DNA of 64,000 bases from Chamaecrista fasciculata (Eukaryota > Streptophyta > Magnoliopsida > Fabales > Fabaceae), in assembly GCA_003254925.1 (NCBI GenBank), contig QANZ01008798.1, positions 1 to 64,000 on the forward strand, in the 5' to 3' direction. The notes under the pieces were generated by a model. That model did not search any database and was not told where the DNA came from. It was given only the letters and a program-made list of their open reading frames with translations. The translations under genes were made by a program, and so were the position numbers. Every line of letters starts with the position of its first letter. Within the stretch, counting starts at the first letter, position 1. Shown here piece by piece: positions 46,344-57,972 of the stretch.

Positions 46344-49165
46344 GGGTGCGTTTGGCTTACAATTATAATGTCATTATAATCCCATTACAATTTCATTATC
46401 CTCATTTTCATTACATAACTTAAACTACAGTGCTATTTGGGTGTTTGTTTTTCAATTATAAAGTCATTACAAAAATTACACTTCATTACAAACTCATTTC
46501 ATTACATATTTTATACCCAATTACTAACATACACCTACTCAAATACCTATAATTACCTATACTACAATAATAATAAAAAACTACCTAATGGGTTTTTTGG
46601 AAAATTCATAAAGTCAATGGCATTTTGGTAATTTTCCTTAAATCAGACCCCCAAAAGCCAGTTTGTCTGCTTCATCGTGGTTCTGCTCTCCTTCTCTCCT
46701 TCTTCTTCTCTCCTTCTCTCCTTCTTCTCTCCTTCTCTCCTGCTTTCTTCATCGTGCTGAAAGAATATTGTTGTGCGAATCAGACATTTTTAGGAGACAA
46801 GAATTGATAGTGAAGCACTTCACCACCGTCTCATTCGCCTGTCGAATTCCCCTTGAATTCTCAGCTCGCTTGATCAAGCGTGAGTGCCATCAGAATTCGA
46901 CTTGCTTTTGTATAATTTTGTGGCATTTGGGTTTTATAACGTAAATCCCGTACTTTCTGTATCTTTAGTTAGGGTTTGTTTTGGGAATCAAGATTTTTGT
47001 TCTGTGAATTTGTTAGTTTCGTGAAATCTGAAGAAATTGCTATTATTTTTATTCATTCTATCGAAGAAATTAAACCGAACACAGTGACTCTTATTAATTT
47101 CTCTGCGTTTTCTCTGAAGAACACATTTTGACCCATTTGATTCCCATTGATGTTTCACTGTTTTTTTCAGGCGCTAATTTTTATGGGATTTACGGTTTTT
47201 GCTTTTGGCTTGGTCAGGAGTGCCTAACTTGATTTGCAGATTTTGTGGAAGGCTCTCATGAGTTTTTTTTTTTATCTGTATTTGATGCTTCCTGTGCTGT
47301 TCTTGTTGGACATGTGAAATTGTGTTGTTCTGTATTTGATGCTTCTTGTGCTATTTTTTGATCTGTACCCTTTTCAATAAAATTTTTCAATTAGCATTTG
47401 ATCTGTATTTGATGCTTCCTGTGCTGTTCTTGCTTCATGTGCTAACAATTCAATCCAGAAAACCAAGTTGAAATTGTGCTTAATATCCAGACAAACCGTA
47501 ATATTACATTACATTACACCACACTACACTAGAAACAGTTGCTAGGTTTTTTAAGTGTCTGCTATCAACATTTTCAATAAAAGTGTGATATATTTCAATA
47601 TCACATGATTAATTTGTTTTGGAAAGTTCTTTCATGTGCTAAGTTCAAATAATAATATGATAGCAAACATTTAAAGAAAATTACTTTTTAAGTTCTTTTT
47701 CATAATAATATATATGCATAATTCTTATTCTTTGCAGAAATAGTTCAAATATAATATTTACATCTAGTGTTAACAGAGAACTACTGGGTTTTCAATTGAT
47801 TCTGGTAATCTGCAGCAACAACTCTGCTGGTAAGAGAAGGCCTCATTGTGACTATGGCAGATTGATTTGCTCCAGCTTTAAGAGTTGCCCTTCCAGCTTC
47901 CGGGAATCTCTTCACTGCATCTTACTGATGAAAGTAAAATATATTACACACATAACTTCAGTCAGTATATTGTAATATATGTTTACTATTTATTTAAAGA
48001 AGTTCTGAAACTTGTGCTTAATTTGCAGTCATAGCAAGTGTTAAAATGGCATTTGCCACTGTTGTAGTGTAAATGGAAGGAGCAGTTGTTGCACATATAT
48101 GTTTACAATTTTTTTTTAATTAACAATGTCTGTAGAGATAAAAAGCAAACTTGAATCCTGCATTACATGATCAGATGATATTTCTTTTAATAATTTGACC
48201 ACTTCTGTGTCTTGTGTATATTGAGTTATGTGATTTCTTCCTCATATTAGTCTTTTACTGTGCTGATATGACACGTAAGGAGCCATTATTTTCAGCAACT
48301 AACATTTTCTCATGTTGGTCCTCATCTGGATCAGGCGACCATGGCTTCATCCAGCATCGGACGACGTTCAACATCTAGTTTTCGAAGCTCAATCCTCGTT
48401 TGTGATTGCGGTGAAAATTCTGTTTTGAGGACCTCGCACACAGCGAAAAACCCCGACCGTAAATTTTGGGGATGCAAATATTACCCAGTTTGTACTCTGT
48501 TTGTGTTGCTACTTTGAATTATGTACCATTACTTTATGACTATTTAACAGTTTGTCATTTGTCATTTGTAGTGTAAAGGGTATTGCAAGTTCTTTTTTTG
48601 GGATGATGAAGTCTGTGATTTATTGGACAGCGATGGGCCTCAACTGATACGGAGGATTGTTAGTCTTCGGAGGCAATTAGATGCAGAACAAAATAACAAT
48701 AGGAGTCTGAAGGATCAACAACAAAGGACAATTGATCGTCTGACTATTGCAAAGAATAGGCTATACTTTGGCCTTTTTGTGTGTTGGATTGTGTGGTTCT
48801 TTCTTGTAGTGTTAATGGTAGGGGGAAAAATTTAATGGGTTTGTATTTATTAGGATGGAAGGATATAAACTGCTATGTACTTACAACCCCACAAATTGTA
48901 CTCTCTATCTTTTTATGATAGATTAGATGATAAGTAGCTTATGATGGGGTGTTATTTTGGATTGTGAACTATATGTGTTTAGGATATGGTTGAATTAGAA
49001 TATGTTATCTTATTACATTTTTCTCCAAAGATGTCACATAATTTATATATCAGCTTTTGCAATGTAGCTAAAATTGGTTATGAGTAAATATTTTTTGATA
49101 AAGTAATATAATATACTCAAGGGTATATGGTCCCTCTTGAATTTGTCGTACCATGATATACTTTA
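46344..49165 (+). mobile_element. GRF-bearing element, copy 1 (left part)
   Basis: Begins GGGTGCGTTTGGCTTACAATT directly after TAA and stays similar to 53647-55808 across a 5-prime AT-rich 'cattacattt' region and the GRF gene, with a longer middle part here. The GGGTGCGTTTGG end and preceding TAA fit a PIF/Harbinger-type terminus. On the right, the homology is cut at 49165 by an LTR fragment, so the far end is not present. Confidence 0.6.
48341..48835 (+). CDS. GRF-type zinc-finger protein with C-terminal membrane anchor (copy 1, intact)
   Basis: Two exons (48341-48487, 48572-48835) give 136 residues. The GRF finger is clear: ligands C21, C23, C45 and C54 in VCDCGENSV...NPDRKFWGCKYY...CKGYCKFFFWDDE. 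Next comes a charged helix likely to be a coiled coil (RRIVSLRRQLDAEQNNNRSL), then a 20-residue hydrophobic segment (LYFGLFVCWIVWFFLVVLMV) near the C-terminus. Small plant proteins of this layout (At4g04775-like) are numerous and often transposon-linked; their function is not established. GRF fingers in other proteins bind single-stranded DNA. The second copy at 54879 has a stop at the C23 codon. Confidence 0.8.
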
Positions 49166-49380
49166 TGTTGGAGATTGTGCCCTAGGGCCAATCATTTTAT
49201 AGATATGTTGTGAACATATCAATTAATTTATGGAGATAAATTAATGGTTATCATATTATTAGCATGTTTACTATGATAACAGTCCGTGATTAATTATGAG
49301 ATAATTAATCTAAACCGTCCCTGGTCGCTCATTCAAGTGGGAACTTGAAATGAACTAAGACCAGCATGACCTCGGTGCAT
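49166..49380 (-). mobile_element. LTR end fragment (same family as solo LTR 2)
   Basis: TGTTGGAGATTGTGCCCTAG onward is the reverse complement of the last 215 bases of solo LTR 2 (25722-25936), with small differences. It is cut by the unknown base at 49381. Confidence 0.85.
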
Positions 49381-49381
49381 N
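49381..49381. other. Single unknown base joining two different LTR elements
   Basis: Left of N is the minus-strand end of the LTR-2 family; right of N is Gypsy gag. The two do not belong together, so this may be a collapsed gap or contig join. Confidence 0.7.
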
Positions 49382-50427
49382 AGATTCTGAAACTCACGAC
49401 ATAGGGTGTCCGTCTGATCTTTCATCATCCCACGGAAAATGAACATGATGTTCTGAGCTTCGAATGTCTGTCCCGTGGCGCCCGTCTGGGTCACCGGTGG
49501 TGCAGTTCGAGAGGGTCCCTCGTCTCTGTGTTCCTCCTGTCCGTGGCCCTCCTGAGTTCCTGGGGCGTGCTCCTGGAAGTCAAAGGGGTCGTCCTCTAGA
49601 AGGTGATCATGGGGGGAGTCCTCGATGTTGGCCATAGCAAGATATGGTTCACCTAGTTCAATAAGATAAACGTCGGTGAGTTAGCTTTTGATAAAAAGCA
49701 AGAAAGGCGAGCACGAGGGCTCACGTGTGGAAAAGATGGTGAGGAGCACGTGTTGATGAACACACGGCGTGGAGTCCCCACAGACGGCGCCAATGATAAA
49801 CTAGAAAATGGTCAGGCTTACCTAGTTCAACGAGTGAGGGCTGCAAGAACAAGTTGATCGTCCAAGTACCTGCAAGAACTTCACAGGGGGGCCCTGCGAA
49901 GAATACTCCGACGCTCAAGTTAGAATATGAGAGATGTGAGAGTAAGAGAATTCTGAAAGGTGAGAAGTAGCTAACCTTTGTCTGCGGGGTTGAGCTCTAT
50001 TTATAGAGCAGGGTGAGAGTGGTAGCCAGCGCGCGGGGCGCACCACGTAGTTGGACACGATCTCCACCAGCAAGAGTGGTGGAGACCGAGATTTTCGGAG
50101 CAAGGCAATCGTGGGTGATTGCGTGTCGTGTTACAGACGGGCGCCGGTGGACTAGAGAACGTGGATGTGACCAAGTCCGTGGCCCATGATCTCCACCCGC
50201 AAGGATGGAGACCGAGAATTGCGGAGCAAGTCAATCGTGGGTGATTGCGTGTTGATTTTGGGGGCGGGCGGCATCGGACCGGAGAACGTGGGTTGGGCCG
50301 AGTCCGCGGCCGCCCCGCTATGTACGGAGAGGCACTTGACCGGTTCCAAAGCCCCCGAAGAGTTCGGAGAGGAAAGGAGTCCTGGAGCGAAGGCCTATTA
50401 GGCGTACGCCCAAATAGTGATGTATCA
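49382..50427 (-). mobile_element. Gypsy retrotransposon 5-prime end (LTR, primer-binding site, gag start), minus strand
   Basis: The LTR is 49794-50427 (TGATACATCACTATTTGGGC... to ...TTTATCA on minus, with TG/CA ends). Directly after it on minus comes TTGGCGCCGTCTGTGGGGA, the primer-binding and leader block typical of plant Gypsy (Tat-like) elements. A gag-start frame follows at 49635-49382: MANIEDSPHDHLLEDDPFDF, an acidic Gln/Glu-rich stretch and MFIFRGMMKDQTDTLCREFQ. The rest of the element is missing: the next base is N and then a different LTR. No TSD can be tested. Confidence 0.8.
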
Positions 50428-51298
50428 GATGATTTTCAGCCATTTACAAGCATATATAACACATACTTTTATTCTATCATGTAAATAGACCAAATCATAT
50501 AGACCATTTTTATAATTTACTCATTTTTATTTTTTTCGTAACACATACTTGTATTCTTATATCATTTAAAATAAAAGAAAGAAAAATAATAAGTAATATT
50601 TCTTTTTGGCCAGAAAATAATAAGTAATATTAATTATAACTTGAAAGTTGAAACTCCTATATTTTTTCAAACAAAATAACCAACATCCTACAATTAGTGG
50701 ACAAACATATTTTAAATAGTCAATATGGTTTGAATCAATTAAAATAATACTTTAAAAGTGACATTCTAATACCTTGTAGTATTCTCCATTAACGCTTTGA
50801 TATCATAAGCTTTAATTCCATTAGAAAACTAACAAAATTTGGTACTTATAAACTATTTTGTAATTTTAATCAACTTTGAGGGATAAAAAAATTTTAATGC
50901 AAGAAAAAGACGTTGAAATTACTGAAACACCTAGAAATATTTAAATATATTCAACATAATTCTTAAAAACACAAAATTCTAGAAGTATAATTTCCTGACA
51001 AAATTTATTTCGTTGGATTCATGGCGATGAGTAAGTTTTAGATATGCAATTTATTTTTGAAAACTATATCTCTATTATCAGTTATTATTTCTTCTTTGAA
51101 AATATTATATATATTACAGTGTCAGAACAAGAAGTCACGTGAAATGTTTTAATTTTGTTTGCCCTCAATTTTTTACCACAAGCCTATAAAATATGTAAAT
51201 CTCAAATATAACAATTAAAATGTTAAACTATCAAGTTTGCTAATTTATAATAGCCAACAAAATAGTTTAAAATTTAATTGTTATATTTTGAAACTTGT
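50428..51298. other. AT-rich intergenic DNA
   Basis: No coding signal or bounded element recognised. A direct repeat 'aataataagtaatat' occurs twice near 50588-50632. Confidence 0.4.
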
Positions 51299-51799
51299 CA
51301 CTACAAAAAAATTGAGCTTTGCGACAGTTTTTGTTGTCCTTTGCGACGGTTTTAACCGTCACCAATGGGCTTTGTGACGGTTCTAAAACCGTTGCAGATC
51401 CGACTGTTACCAAAGTCTTTGTGATGGTTTCTAGAAACCGTTGGAAGTCTCAAAAATAACCGTTGCATAAACTTGGCTCTGCAACAATTAATGAACCGTT
51501 GCAAAGTCATGGTTTTCCGAAGGTTATATAACAGTTGCAAAATTAAGTATTTTGTGAAGGTTTGTCTTAATCATCGCAGAATGCAGGTTGTGCAACATTT
51601 ATGTAACCGGCGCTAAATGTTTGTTATTTCATCCAAAAAAGTGATTTGGCGACAATTTCCAAACCGTCGCTAAGGCTGTGTTATTTATTTTTTTTCTTTT
51701 ATATTTTGCAAATCCTATATATTCTGTCAACACAAACAATTAATTTTACCCAATCTAAGCAACTAAAACAGGACAAAAATCAAAATTCATTTATATTAA

Positions 51800-52163
51800 A
51801 ATAATGTCTCATACATAAATCAATTCAAACTAGGTTTTAAATCCATGAAATAAAAATATATAATTCATATGTACGAAATTCAAATATACATAATAAATAT
51901 CTATCCTACTCTCTTGGGCTTCCCATTGAGTTGGTGGATTTCTTTGACTAGGTGATTGTTGTGGCTCTTGCGAAAAAAAATAATTTGTCTCATATATAAA
52001 TCAATTCAAATTAGGTTTCAAATCCATAAAATAAAAATATAAAATTCATATGTAACGAAATTCAAATATACATAATAAATATCTATCCTACTCTGTTGGG
52101 CCTCCAATTGAGCTTGGTGGATTTCCTTGACTAGGTGATTGTTGTGGCTGTTGCGGAAAAAAA
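51800..52163. repeat. Tandem duplication of about 181 bp in the CACTA gene tail
   Basis: The segment from TGTCTCATACATAAATCAAT to GTTGTGGCTCTTGCG (51805-51972) recurs from 51986 to about 52153 with few changes. Both units carry the C-terminal coding tail and its stop. Confidence 0.85.
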
Positions 52164-52536
52164 AAAATATTTTGTTAATTATATAAATGAATGAAATATA
52201 TATAAATAAAAAGGTTAATTATGAAATTGATATTTACCCTCATTCATTACGACTGCAACAACCTCATGTGGTAGATTACTTATGAGTCTCTGCAGGAGAT
52301 CTTCCATGTTAGAGAGACGAGTTGTCAAATCCACAACCTTAGCAGATTCATTTTGTGAAGATGATCATATATTTGAAGTACGACGGCCAAATACTTGAGT
52401 TGGGCAAACTCCTAAACCTAACCCCACGAACTAGACCAGGGTGTTCTTTATGGCCTAAAACTTGTGTCAATGAATCTGTAATTGAAATTCCTTGAGTAGA
52501 AGAAGCAAATTGAGACTGAATTTCAACATTTTTAAC
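52088..52536 (-). pseudogene. Transposase_24-type protein, C-terminal remnant
   Basis: Minus-strand reading: SITDSLTQVLGHKEHPGLVR then GVRFRSLPNSS matches the family pattern of FTQVMG-EHPGRVRGYGxGPTPSS. Further on, AKVVDLTTRLSNMEDLLQRL is a likely coiled coil, and the last exon gives PQQPQQSPSQGNPPSSIGGP and stop (52090-52088). A donor AG/GTAAATATC lies near 52238. At least one in-frame TGA (about 52369) breaks it. Such proteins are encoded by CACTA elements; their role is not well defined. Confidence 0.65.
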
Positions 52537-53396
52537 TTGTAAAAATATTTTATTATCAATACAGATCCTAGTTTAATTGCATAATATTTAATACTAGTCA
52601 AAGTCAACTATATATATATATATAATAACTTTAATTAATTGCATGATATTTATATACGTCTGTACTTTCATAGTTTGATATGAGTACGGAAACTTATTTA
52701 GCGAGAGTATTGTTGAATCTGAAAGCATATGGCATGCATGGATACACACATGGTATTTTTCTATGAACTAACTAATCTAAGTTAATTAATTAATTACTCA
52801 CAGATCATTACTTGGATATATCAACTTCCAAATTATGAGAAGAATTTAATTTGAACTTCGCATGCTTTCTGATACCCAAATGAGATACAAATTATGCTTT
52901 ACTCTTTGATCTGGGCTTTAATTTGATAATTCATACAGCTATGGGATGAGATGAATGGCCTAGCCAGAGAGCCTCCAATTAAATCTAGTATAATTTATGT
53001 CTACCTATAATTGGTAATCCTATAACTATATCTCCAGGGAGAGAATAGAGACTTTCAAAATGGTTAACAAAGCATGCAAAACACAGCCTAATTAAATTTG
53101 GAAAGCCAATATCAAAACTCAAGATTATGAATGTGTACAGTTTCACGCTTTGAGCTGCTAATATTAACATGATTAAAAAATGATCCCAGAATAACAGTTA
53201 TCAAACCAAAGGAACCCACAAATTTCAACATATAACATCAGACAGACTTCTCTATAAATGGATGTGTACTAATTGTGTAATCTAATTCCAATTACAATAT
53301 CATTACTACGAGTGTGATATTCTACTGTTTCCGGTAGAAAAACAGGGCATAAAACTATACTCTAATCTTATATATTAAAAACTAAATTAAAATACC
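52537..53396. other. AT-rich DNA, possibly CACTA interior
   Basis: A (TA)n tract at 52607-52624. No supported coding sequence; it may belong to the same CACTA element. Confidence 0.35.
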
Positions 53397-53600
53397 TCAT
53401 CGGCGCAACGATTGAAAGAATTGCTTTGTGTCTGTGTGTACGCCGCCTTCCACATGGAGCGGATCGACAAACACAGCAGCCCCGTTCCCTTGGAATAACA
53501 GTTCTTCCGCCCGACTTATGTCACCGAATTCAAGAATATGGAAGGGATATGTAACGGGGTTAAATTCATGGCTCCAAAACGATCTAACATAGATATACAA
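53397..53600 (-). other. Short open frame of unknown identity
   Basis: Minus-strand frame with a GC-richer composition than its neighbours; it reads GDISRAEELLFQGNGAAVFV then DPLHVEGGVHTDTKQFFQSL and RR stop. I do not recognise it. It may be a captured or degraded host exon. It ends next to the start of the GRF-bearing copy 2. Confidence 0.3.
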
Positions 53601-54878
53601 AAGTGGCTTTTAAATACACGTGGATATGCAAAAGCAGCAGCTGAAAGGGTGCGTTTGGCTTACAATTATAATTTCATTATAATCTCATTACAATTTCATT
53701 ATCTCCATTTTCATTACATAACTTAAGCTACAGTGCTATTTGGGTGTTTGTTTTTCAATTATAAAGTCATTACAAAAATTACACTTCATTACAAACTCAT
53801 TTCATTACATATTTCATACCCAATTACTAACATACCCCTACTCAAATACCTATAATTACCTATACTACAATAATAATAAAAAACTACCTGATGGGTTTTT
53901 TGGAAATTTCATAAAGTCAGTGGCATTTTGGTAATTTTCCTTAAATCAGACCCCCAAAAGCGAGGCTTCTTTCCTTCATCGTGGGTTCTTCTCTCCTTCT
54001 CTCCTTCTTCTCTCGTGTCGGTTCTTCTCTCCTTCTTCTCTCCTCCGAGTGCAGCGTGGGTTCGATTTTCCTTCTCCCCTCCGAGTAATTTCCGGTGGAC
54101 TCCGGGTGTGCGACGTTCGCTGCGTTCTCTGCGCTTTCCGGTGGGTTCCGTTTGTGCGTCGTCGTCGTTAGGCCTGGCTTTTCAACAGAGAGATTTTGAA
54201 GGTAATGTCTTTGTCTCTATTTGAATGCAATCTCCAATTGTCCATATTATTGAGCAGGTTATTACATAGAGGGAAGAAGAATGATGATGGATTAGGAGAA
54301 GAGTGTGGCGAAGTCGATGAGGAGAGATATGGACAGTTTCAATTCAGAGTTTGGGTTTTATGGTTTGAACTTGGAAGGGACAATTTTTTTTTTTTTTTGT
54401 AATTAACAATGTCTGTAGAGATAAAAAGCAAACTTGAATTAACAGAGTTTGGGTTTTAGTTTCTTTAATTTGATGCGCGTCTCTTCAATTATGCAATGCA
54501 AAATTGATAAAAAAGCAAACTTCTTTGAGCTGTAGCAAGTGACTAATTTCTGCCTTTTGCTGCCTAACCATTTGATGTGGTTTTAGTTTTAGTTTTTGGT
54601 TCTAAGAGATGATTGAAGGCTTGCACATAGGTTCTTATTTTAGATTTGGTTTTGGACATAAATTGACCTATCTAATCCCATTTAATAATTGAATCCTGCA
54701 TTACATGATCAGATGATATTTTTGTTAATAATTTGACCACTTCTGTGTCTTGTGTATATTGAGTTATGTGATTTCTTTCTCATAATAGTCTTTTACTGTG
54801 CTGATATGACACGTAAGGAGCCATTTTTTTCAGCAACTAACATTTTCTCATGTTGGTCCTCATCTGGATCAGGCCACC

Positions 54879-55452
54879 ATGGCTTCATCCAGCACCGGAC
54901 GGCGTTCAACATCTAGTTTTCAAAGCTCAATCCTCGTTTGTGATTGAGGTGAAAGTTCTGTTTTGAGGACCTCGCACACAGCGAAAAACCCCGATCGTAA
55001 ATTTTGGGGATGCAAATATTACCCAGTTTGTATTGCTACTTTGAATTATGTACCATTAGTTTATGACTATTTAACAGTTTGTCATTTGTCATTTGTAGTG
55101 TAAAGGGTATTGCAAGTTCTTTTTTTGGGATGATGAAGTCTGTGATTTATTGGACAGCGATGGGCCTCAACTGATACGGAGGATTGTTAGTCTTCGGAGG
55201 CAATTAGATGCAGAACAAAATAACAATAGGAGTCTGAAGGATCAACAACAAAGGACAATTGATCGTCTGACTATTGCAAAGAATAGGCTATACTTTGGCC
55301 TTTTTGTGTGTTGGATTGTGTGGTTCTTTCTTGTAGTGTTAATGGTAGGGGGGAAAATTGATGGGTTTGTATTTATTAGGATGGAAGGATATAAACTGCT
55401 ATGTACTTACAACCCCACAAATTGTACTCTCTATCTTTTTATGATAGATTAG
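54879..55452 (+). pseudogene. GRF-type zinc-finger gene, copy 2, broken
   Basis: Same two-exon layout as copy 1 (54879-55025, 55099-55452). Codon 23, a zinc-ligand Cys in copy 1, is TGA here (54945-54947). A small indel near 55355 removes the stop used in copy 1, so the C-terminus would run on by about 30 residues after the membrane segment. The coiled coil and membrane helix are identical to copy 1 in the parts compared. Without readthrough the first ATG makes only 22 residues. Confidence 0.85.
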
Positions 55453-56065
55453 ATGATAAGTAGTTTATGATGGGGTGTTATTTTGGATTGTGAACTATTT
55501 CTTTTTTCTCCCCATAAAATTATATGTGTTTTGGGATATATATCATCGTCGCTCCAATATATATATATATATGCCAGCGTATCCATATATTATACTAGAG
55601 GCTTTGCGTGTCCTAACGGGCACGCAAATATATGGTTGAATTAGAATATGTTATCTTATTACATTTTTCTCCAAAGATGTCACATAATTTATATATAAGC
55701 TTTTGCAATGTAGCTAAAATTTTTTATGAGTAAATATTTATTGATAAAGTAATATAATATACTCAAGGGTATATGGTCCCTCTTGAATTTGTCGTACCAT
55801 GATATACTTTAATCAATTGATGAGGAGAAAATTGAAAATCAGGACCAAGGAGATGAAGAAAATTGAAAATCAGGACCAAAACGGAATAAAACGAAGGTGG
55901 AAATTGAAATCTGAGGCTGAAACGCAATTTTCACGGACCAAACTGAAGTGGATAATCAAGCCAGGGACCAAATCAGAATTTTATAAAGCTGTGCAGAGCA
56001 CTTCGCTGGTTTTTGACCAGTTGGGTGCAAACTGGCGATAAAGTTGCTGCTCACTGGATTGACTT

Positions 56066-56263
56066 CAAAGAAAATACATAAGCAAAAGTAGGCATAGATT
56101 GAAGCAGTAGAGTACAACGACAAAGCAATAAACAGTCCCAAATACAATAAAATACATAAAAATACAAAGAAAATACATAAGCAAAAGTAGGCATAGATTG
56201 AAGCACTAGAGTACAACGACAAAGCAATAAACAGTCCCAAATACAATAAAATACATAAAAATA
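56066..56263. repeat. 99-bp tandem duplication
   Basis: The unit CAAAGAAAATACATAAGCAA... occurs at 56066-56164 and 56165-56263 with one change (GCAGTAG versus GCACTAG). It lies just after the stop of the Harbinger transposase. Confidence 0.93.
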
Positions 56264-56321
56264 CCATAAGATTATCTATTCCTTAATTGGGCATAAGTGC
56301 ATTTCGTATAGCGTCTCGTGT

Positions 56322-57463
56322 CTAATCCATAATACCTGAATTAATACGTAACTCCTGTGGATTAGGGCCATTACTATCTGGTTCCATGTTCGGGTCCTCA
56401 GTTGCAGCTCTTACAAAATCAATGTCCGTATTTGAGTGTCGTCGAACAAAGTTGTGAAGCGTCATAGTAGCCACGACAATATCAACCTGTACATGGAACG
56501 GAAACGATGGCATCCTAGTTACAATTTCAAACTTCTTTTTCCATGCTCCAAATGCACGCTCAATGGTGCACCGAATACTTGAATGGTGATAGTTGAAACG
56601 TTTGTTTGGACTGCAGAAGGTCCTATCTTTCTGGTAGTAAGGCAGATGATATCGTGCTCCCCTATACGGCCCGAGATATCCATCAAGACTCGGATACGCC
56701 GAATCTACCAGATAGAATTTCCCCTCAGGGGGTGTGGGAAGTCGACATGTGGATCAGATATTGCTGATTGGAAAACCCTCGCGTCATGGGCACTACCTTC
56801 CCAACCAGCATATACGTGTGTGAACAACATATCCCAGCCACAAACAGCCATCACATTTTGTGAGGTAAACCCTTTGCGGTTAATAAAAGGTATTTGCTCC
56901 CGAACTGGAACAACACATGGGACATGTGTGCCATCTATTGCACCAATGGCATTCTGAAACGGCGTATTGGCAACTTTAGGATGAATTCGGTTATGGTCAG
57001 GGGGCACGATATAGTCGTTAGACATGCGAACTAATGCCTGTAAGACACAAGGAAAATGGCGGGAGATTGTCTCGCCCGATCGTTGGAATCGCTCCTGCAG
57101 TAATCTATTATGGAGCCCAGTGCCAACACTGTGCAAGAACATTCCTACGATTTCTTCAAGACTGACATTTCTAGTCATTGTCAAACCATAATTTGTCAAC
57201 TCAAGACACAAATCGTCGAACACTTCAGCTTCCATCCGCAGATTCTGATAAATTCTACATGGATGCCTGGTTCGAAGCTCTGTAATCCATCGTTGGCCTG
57301 TAAATTCGGATGTCCGACATGGCATCCTCTCGTCATCGATAACGTAGGCATTGGCATTTGCAGTATACCCTAAGATTCTTGCCACATTTGTATAAAACAG
57401 CCATTCCTCAGTTGTTGTATCCGTAGTCGGGGCATAGTTTCTATTTGTCGACGAACGACTCAT
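56322..57463 (-). pseudogene. PIF/Harbinger transposase (DDE_Tnp_4, ALP1-like), one frameshift
   Basis: Minus strand, ATG at 57463. The first frame (252 codons) has the N-terminal DNA-binding-like region (SLEEIVGMFLHSVGTGLHNR, ETISRHF) and the catalytic-domain motifs AIGAIDGTHVPC (first Asp) and GWEGSAHDARVF (second Asp). The frame then shifts near 56730-56745 at a C-rich run. In the next frame come the third-acidic block GKFYLVDSAYP, the GARYHLPYY block and IRCTIERAFGAWKKKFEI (the catalytic Glu), ending at a stop 56322-56324. A single shift is the only defect seen. Known Harbinger elements also need a Myb/SANT-like partner; none is visible here. Confidence 0.88.
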
Positions 57464-57634
57464 GTTTGGATGGGGAATAAAATATGGGATATGAAAGAAG
57501 TGAAGATAAGAAATGAGATGGAAGCAAGTGGCAAGTTTTGTGGATGAACGTGTAATGTAGAAATGGACCTTCTATATATAGACATAGTTGTCTTGAAAAA
57601 GGTTTGTGAAATAAAAGGTTTGAATAAAAAAAAA

Positions 57635-57972
57635 GGCAAAGGTACTAATTACGTCCCCAAACTTTACATCAATTGTCAATTGCGTCCCCAAACTTTTTTT
57701 CTGTCAATTTCGTCCCCAAATTTTACATCAACTGTCACTTTCGTTCCTGATCTTTAACATTTTCGTCAAATTTATCCTTTGATTAACTTCTTTTAATAAA
57801 TTAACAACAGACTGCATCCTGTTTCAGAATCAAAGTTAGGATTTGAGTTTATTATTCTATCAATTTTACATTATATAGGAAATATTGGGGAAGAAATTGA
57901 CAGCAGGTGTAAAGTTTGGGGACGAAATTGACAGCAGGTGTAAAGTTTGAGTACGGAATAGCAAATTTTTCC
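57635..57972. mobile_element. MULE-type MITE, family GGCAAAA-ATTAAT, copy 3
   Basis: Ends GGCAAAGGTACTAATTACG and 'aatagcaaatttttcc' are imperfect inverted copies; the arms share 'tccccaaactttacatc'. The left flank is an A run and the right AAACAAACT, so the TSD is unclear. Confidence 0.65.

Larger units (their letters stand above)
51299..52536 (-). mobile_element. CACTA (En/Spm) element, one end and gene tail
   Basis: CACTACAAAAAAATTGAGC at 51299 is a CACTA terminus. It is followed by clustered subterminal repeats of the type TTTGCGACGGTTTTAACCGTCGC, in both senses, to about 51680. Behind this end lies a minus-strand coding remnant of a Transposase_24 (Ptta/En/Spm) protein. The other terminus was not found in the window. 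Confidence 0.85.
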
